A program made the position numbers and the translations under genes. From the NCBI GenBank assembly GCA_001630475.1, contig KV419396.1, forward strand, positions 186,001 through 250,000: a DNA stretch of 64,000 bases, read 5' to 3'. The DNA is from Sistotremastrum niveocremeum HHB9708 (taxonomy: Eukaryota; Basidiomycota; Agaricomycetes; Sistotremastrales; Sistotremastraceae). Below, one piece after another: positions 59,201 to 64,000 of the stretch; positions within the stretch are counted from its first letter, which is position 1; every line of letters starts with the position of its first letter. The notes below the pieces were generated by a model. It was not told the origin of the DNA. It did not search any database and was given only the letters and a program-made list of their open reading frames with translations.

Positions 59201-60748
59201 AGGTGCGAAATTTGATTACAGTCACAGCTTGCCTCTACTTACCTATTGAATTTTCTCAGAGGCGTGACAATGGATGTCGCAATTCAATCATTCACCACAC
59301 CACATCGACGGTTTACCGTCCTTGATGCACCAGGCCACCGGGACTTTATCCCGAAAATGATTTCAGGCGCATCCCAAGCGGACTGTGCCTTGCTGGTAGT
59401 GGACGCCGCGGCGGGAGAATTCGAGGCTGGTTTTGATCGTGGTGGCCAGACCCGAGAGCACCTGGTATTAGTGCGTAGCCTTGGAGTGAGCCAGGTTGTT
59501 GTAGCAATCAACAAGATGGATCAGGTAGAGTCTCGAGAATACAATCCCCGGCCATAGAGATACTAAATTTCTTTAGGTTTCTTGGAGTCGTCAGAGATAT
59601 GAAGAAATCATGGGCCTTTTGCAGACCTTTTTAATGCAGACGGGTTTCGCTGTACAGCGAATTCAGTTCGTCCCTGTTGGTGCCATGCTTGGCGTCAACT
59701 TAGTCGACACCAATCAGCCGGAAGCTGAGGCCCTCCGCAAGTGGTATTCTGGGCCGACCCTTGCTGACTTGTTAGGTTCGTCGCTCATCCAGTCTCAGCT
59801 GTTTCAATGTCGATAAATTTGTACAGACGTACTGACACCACCGCCCAGGCTCATCGAGAGCCCCATGCGATTGCCCCTCACCAATGTGTTCAGAGGGCAA
59901 ACTTCTGTTGCTTCGGGAATCGCTGTTTCTGGTCGTCTGTCCAGTGGAATAATACAGGTTGGCGAACGAGTATCTGTTCTTCCGGGTGATGAAACGGCTG
60001 TCATTAAAAGTGCGTCTCAGCTTGCTTAATCAGATCATCGTTCTGAAGCGTTCGGTCAGTCATTGAGGTAGAAGAGGAGTCAGTTCCTTGGGCTGCGGCA
60101 GGCTCCAGTGTGACCCTATACCTTTCTGGGATCGATCCTGTGCAGCTCGGGTCAGTATCAATCATTTCTCTTCGAGATATGTCTGATTTATTTGCGATCT
60201 AGAATTGGGACTGTATTATGCCCTCCATCCGATCCGGTCCCCCTGGCTTCGTCGTTTGTTGCTCAGATTGTTGTTTTCGACATACAGGTTCCTATTATTG
60301 CGGGAGCTTCCGTAAGATCTACTCTGTTCGACAGCACAACGCAGAGCTCAGGGTATGCAGGTTGAGCTATTCCACCACTCGCGCGACATCCCTGCAACGG
60401 TCACCAAACTATTGGCTACTGTAGAGCGTAGCAATGGGACCGTGATTAAAGCAAATCCAAGGTAATACCCTACATTCCTGGAGACGCCGAACTAACTTGA
60501 TTCGCTTAGGGTACTCACTAAATCAGTGTCAGCCAAGATACAGATAAATATCCGCACTTCGACGATGTCAGGTCAAGCTGCTCGAGCGATGCCCATTCCT
60601 CTTGAACCGTTTCACGTTAGTAAGGAGTTAGGTCGTATATTATTACGCCGCAATGGCGAAACAATCGCAGCTGGTACGCGCGCTTCCCTTGTCGATTGTG
60701 AATTACTTTAACGACAAGCCAGGCATCGTGCTTGAAGTCCTGGATTAA
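56230..60748 (+). CDS. HBS1: HBS1 ribosome-rescue GTPase with long SKI7-like exon
   Basis: HBS1 is an eRF3/EF-1alpha-like GTPase that, with DOM34/Pelota, rescues stalled ribosomes. The N terminus [20 protein letters not shown] leads into the HBS1 N-terminal domain ([20 protein letters not shown], then [14 protein letters not shown]). A long disordered exon (56828-58477) holds repeated SKLA-type motifs and ends in [17 protein letters not shown]. The GTPase domain follows, with P-loop [16 protein letters not shown], switch region [32 protein letters not shown] and NKMDQ. Two beta-barrel domains come next ([20 protein letters not shown] and KIQINIRT). The last exon adds IVLEVLD after a final intron 60672-60722. 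One intron (56391-56444) begins with GC. A 31-nt micro-exon at 56746-56776 is likely. Possible alternative splicing to a SKI7-like product is discussed in the findings. Confidence 0.88.
56828..58477 (+). other. HBS1: Long symmetric exon of HBS1 with repeated SKLA motifs
   Basis: This exon is 1650 nt long, a multiple of three, and both of its borders fall after the first base of a codon. It could therefore be included or skipped without shifting the frame. It encodes a disordered, Ser/Thr/Pro-rich chain with four copies of a SKLAxLAxxR-type motif and ends in the conserved PSPDD motif. If the downstream intron is retained, only two residues (Arg-Ser) precede a stop at 58483-58485. Confidence 0.6.
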
Positions 60749-61005
60749 TTCAGATGACCTGCCGTGATCTTAGTTCAGATAGTTTCGCTTGTACCAGTTT
60801 GTAGCACCAGATCATGTCCTAAATTGCGGTGTAAACAAACTAACGCTGCAAAGCAGCCGTTAAATTCTAGCTGTAAGTTATTAGAAGCGTAAAAAACTGG
60901 ACAAGTGGGTTCGCATAGCTAGTGAATCCATGAGAAGAAACGAAGGAAAGACAAGAAGCGACAAAAAGGGTCGTGAACGTAAAGGAGGAAAGTATAAAGA
61001 GTGCA

Positions 61006-62744
61006 TTATTTTGAACTATGTTGCTCGTGTTTTTCGTCATGATGATGGTGGTGGAACACGGATTTGATTTTCCCGATGATTGAGGACCTCTTCTTGCGCG
61101 TGCTTCCATTCTTGCCAGGCGAGCTGGTTTCAGAAGCATCGCTGCTTGTTCGCCTATGGCCAAACAGTGAGGATTTCCGGGGAGTGGATTGTGCGCTGCT
61201 GGGTACGGATGATGGTACGTTGAGTTCAGAACCCTTCTTGGGCATTGGAACACTGCTCATGCCGTTGGTAGTTGTTTGTATGGGCGGAGGCACAGGCTTC
61301 TCGCTTTCCTTTGCCTTTTCAGGCACAGCGGGAGGGACAGGCGTAGCCTCAACCTCTTTCATTTCCGCAGGAGCAGCCGAGGGAACGCTGGGAGCGACTG
61401 GCTTAGACTCCTGGGCTACGCCAACAGCAGCAGCGGGAGTATGAGTCGATATCTCCGCTGCAGGAGCAGGGACAACCGGAGCCGGTTCTGGGATGGGTTC
61501 TTTGGCAGCTGCATCCGGTGCCGGTTCTTTCGCTTCCGACATGGGCGCCTCTGGAACAACGACCGGTTCTGCAGTGCTTTCTACGTTGACTGGGACAATC
61601 GCAATAGGAACTTCAGGTGCGACTTCAGTGGGTATAGATGCTTCAGTGGGTACAGGGGCGGCAGCTGCGGATTCTCCAAGGCCGGTGGGAATTTCGGAAA
61701 TGGTTTCGACAACGGGGGAGTCGATCCGAATCTAATTCAGTTAAATTGAATGAGAAAGTGTGGATGGAGCGTGAGGGCATTGGGATATACCTTATCTGCA
61801 TTAATGGGGTCGAAACCGACCATGTTGTGGATGACGACACCGACGCCTGAGGCAACGTAAGCAAGGGCCGAAGCTGCTGAAGTCTGCAGCGTACTCGGTT
61901 CAGTGGTGGTGGCAGAAGTGTCAGATTGCATAGGATAATCAGGTGTAGGATCAGTGGGATTGATAGTCAAGTCCTCAAGAGCTTTGGTAGCAGCTTCGGG
62001 GTCAGCGGGACCCATGGATTTGGCAGTCTCCACAACCGGAGCGACGACATTCTCCTTGACGGCCTCGACAGCTTCGGTGGTGTTTGCAGGAAGAGAATCG
62101 GAGACGGTATTCACGACCGGTGCAATGATGGTCTCGTGCGCGGCCTGTGCCTTCTCGGCCACGGTATTGCTGTCGGGCAGAGCAGCGGCAACGGCGGCCA
62201 CCGCAGGGAGAATGACGGCCTCATGCGCTTTAGTGGCAGCGTCTGAGACGGCCGCAGTGACAGTCTCAACGGTGGTCGGAGTAAATTCAACCTGAGCAAT
62301 TTTCTCCCCTTCTACTGCCGCGACAGTCTCGGGCTTGACAGCGGGATAGGGGTCGGTGTAGGGTTGAATCGGCTTCATGGGGACTACGAAGACGTTGTTG
62401 ACATTGCCAATGGGATCCACAGCGGTTGGTTGAGTCTCGTTGAGTGACCAGACGTCGTCGACGAGGAATTTGTAGAAGACAGTGGATCCCCAGGGAACTT
62501 TGACGGTGCCCTGGAAACCATTATCTGTCTTCTTGAGAGGAATGGACTTGGACCAGCTGCAAACGAACAAGACAATGAGATGAGAGCTGACTCGAGAAGG
62601 ACGGGTAAGCCATACTTGTCGAAGGTGCCGGTGAGCATAACATGGTCGGCTTCGGTGTGAGCCCTAATATAATGTCAGTACTTGAAGCTACATAATACAA
62701 CGAAGGGCGTACCAAACGAAAGTCGCCTCAAAGAGCTCGGCCAT
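61006..62744 (-). CDS. CBM48 (AMPK-beta-like) protein, CRP1/MDG1 type
   Basis: The N terminus is a carbohydrate-binding module of the CBM48/AMPK-beta type, as in yeast CRP1 and MDG1. Those proteins have been linked to cruciform DNA binding and to pheromone signalling, but their role is unclear. The spliced start is MAELFEATFVWAHTEADHVM, followed by LTGTFDNWSKSIPLKKTDNG, FQGTVKVPWGSTVFYKFLVD and DVWSLNETQPTAVDPIGNVN. The rest, about 400 residues, is disordered and Ala/Pro/Val/Thr-rich. Imperfect repeats centre on IIAPVVNTVSDSLP and VVAPVVETAKSMGP. The end is basic and Ser-rich with a run of five histidines (KSVFHHHHHDEKHEQHSSK). Introns lie at about 62645-62712, 62559-62619 and 61734-61792. 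The module suggests glycogen or other glucan binding, but this is inference. The gene is convergent with HBS1. Confidence 0.75.
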
Positions 62745-62980
62745 AGCGTTGGTGTTGGGGAGAAAGGAAAGAAAGGTCAACAGGGATCCGTGGGAAGCTC
62801 GGTAGCAGAACTCCTAGCACTTTTCTCCCTGCAGCGACTCGGGACATTTACTGCTGGCTCTGCAGCTTATTCGGCTCTTTAATACTTAATGGGATAAGGG
62901 TCGTGGCCGGTATCAACGCTATCGTTACAAATGGCCTAGCAGCCTGAGCATAGGTAAGCAAGTTTTCTCGTAGCATCTCT
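62745..62980. other. Promoter region of the CBM48 gene
   Basis: The stretch upstream of the start codon at 62744 is free of recognisable exons. It contains AT-rich patches near 62880-62900 and should carry the CBM48 promoter. Confidence 0.35.
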
Positions 62981-63277
62981 GGTGCCTCTGCCTCATCAAT
63001 TCCCCGGCATTTGGACCAATACGTCAAACAGTTGGATGAACCTGCTTTGCAATGTCAATAGATCTTTCAGCACTGTCTCGTTACCAGACGCAGGTTTTCT
63101 TTTTGAGCCAACACAGGTGAACCCAGCCACGGGCAAGATTATAGGCATCTGCGATTGGAAAGACACCGATATTGGACCATTTGGGCTGTCACTAGGAGGG
63201 CTCGAGAGCATGCTAGGAATCCGAATCACAAGTGGGGACTTTTGGGGGTTACTATCCTGGTTCTCAGTTAATACTTG
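62980..63277 (+). pseudogene. Fragment of an APH-type phosphotransferase gene
   Basis: About 45 codons here (PATGKIIGICDWKDTDIGPF, then GLSLGGLESMLGI) match the core of the fungal aminoglycoside-phosphotransferase-like (APH) kinase family, where an aspartate in the IxDWxDxxxxPFG motif binds metal. The part that should precede it, with the HxDLxxxN catalytic loop, is not recognisable. The frame ends in a stop soon afterwards (FSVNT). I see no usable start codon context or further exons on either side, so this is best read as a truncated, decayed copy. A gene with very unusual exons is less likely. Confidence 0.5.
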
Positions 63278-64000
63278 ACATCTACTATCAAAGCACACCT
63301 GGCCAGATAAATGGTGGTTCGCCATTATTTGATTTGTAGTGTACATCAGTCCTAACAGGCCACGATGACTGTATATTTGTGAGGCCATAGGCTCGATGCA
63401 TGATCAGTTTGAAAGTGCTTATTCAATTACGTAATGAATACAACACTCAAAGTGTACACTCGTCGGACTCGAGTCCTGGATCCACAACAGTCGTTGCTGG
63501 GCGCACACTCATCAAAGCTGATCCGCAAACGGAAATCTAGCAATTAAAGGCACGAGCTTGTTGATCTAGGCGCTATTGTCTCGAATGGCCACGACTCCAT
63601 GATCTGACCAAATGTCGCCTGGAAACGTGATTGCATCGGCTTCCTTCACCTCAATCAAAAGTCTCAATCACCATACTTGGCCGGGCGCATCCAAGAAGCA
63701 ATGAGTGATCGTCGGGTCACTCAACCCCATCCATCTCTTTATCGTTCCCCTTTCTCGACTTGGCTTTTCAGCCTGGCATCGAGCTGGTTCACTCGTTTTC
63801 GGGGCTCAATTTACCTGCTGGCAGGCCACTGAAGATATAATGGCGAGCAGAGACTTACCGTGGCAGTTTCTGTCGGTAACGCAGGAACCGTCTCCAACTG
63901 AGTTTGCTCAGCACCCCGATTTGTTCGTGCCATCGTCATTTGAAACGTTCGCTGAGCTAATGTGAGGATCCAGTCGTCCTACCTCGTGCTTCTTCCTGGG
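63278..64000. other. Right edge of the window, no supportable gene
   Basis: No known domain appears in this last 720-base part. A plus-strand open frame of 86 codons (63705-63965, containing LPWQFLSVTQEPSPTEFAQH) is the most protein-like piece, but it has no start context or family match that I can name. It may be the first exon of a gene that continues past the edge, or chance. Confidence 0.3.

Noticed and set aside
61276-62295. Plus-strand open frames rich in Gly, Ser and Arg opposite the CBM48 gene
   Set aside because: They arise from the repetitive Ala/Pro/Val codons of the CBM48 protein tail on the other strand.

Overview
This window is ordinary nuclear DNA of a filamentous basidiomycete, most likely an Agaricomycete. 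Genes are packed tightly on both strands and broken by many introns of about 50-60 bases with GT...AG ends. The gene content (coilin, THOC5, an RFX factor with the fungal-type tail, PHO81, DUF3759/CipC-like and MARVEL-like membrane proteins, an unspliced-or-spliced HBS1) fits that group. I see no prokaryotic signals, no tRNA or rRNA gene, no CRISPR array and no transposon that I can support. All exon borders are read by eye from splice sites and family conservation, so the outer coordinates are firmer than the inner ones.

Layout. 0.2-6.7 kb: THOC5 (+), the UBC8/UBE2H ubiquitin-conjugating enzyme (-), an unrecognised membrane protein (-) and two MARVEL-like four-TM proteins (-). 7.9-12.5 kb: coilin (+) tail-to-tail with acetoacetyl-CoA synthetase (-). 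13.0-20.1 kb: a small unknown protein, vacuolar endopolyphosphatase PPN1 and an RFX transcription factor, all (+). 20.6-25.7 kb: BFR1, NHP2, GPI8 and a DUF3759/CipC-like stress protein, all (-). A 2.6 kb stretch with no supportable gene follows. 28.3-33.2 kb: a DHA2-type MFS transporter and an NDR-family kinase (CBK1/ORB6 type), both (+). 33.3-40.8 kb: a LEC1-like PX protein, a Ser/Pro-rich unknown and ribosomal protein uL3, all (-). 41.0-48.6 kb: MRC1/claspin (+), the Hsp90 co-chaperone CNS1/TTC4 (-), an L-2-hydroxyglutarate dehydrogenase-like enzyme (+) and complex I subunit NDUFA12 (-). 48.8-56.1 kb: PHO81 (-), PEX12 (-), a UPF0303 protein (+) and mitochondrial single-strand DNA-binding protein (-). 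56.2-62.7 kb: HBS1 (+), with a probable SKI7-like cassette exon, and a CBM48 (CRP1/MDG1-like) protein (-). The last 1.3 kb holds a kinase-like gene fragment and little else.

The genes are mostly housekeeping and unrelated in pathway; neighbours share promoters or 3' ends rather than a pathway. Two genes concern phosphate (PPN1 and PHO81), two concern nuclear RNP bodies (coilin and NHP2) and several act in mitochondria or peroxisomes. I found no convincing new multi-gene system. The most interesting points are at the level of gene structure: the HBS1/SKI7 arrangement, an in-frame intron that splits the catalytic motif of PPN1, GC-AG introns, tiny first exons in uL3, and nearly abutting convergent genes.
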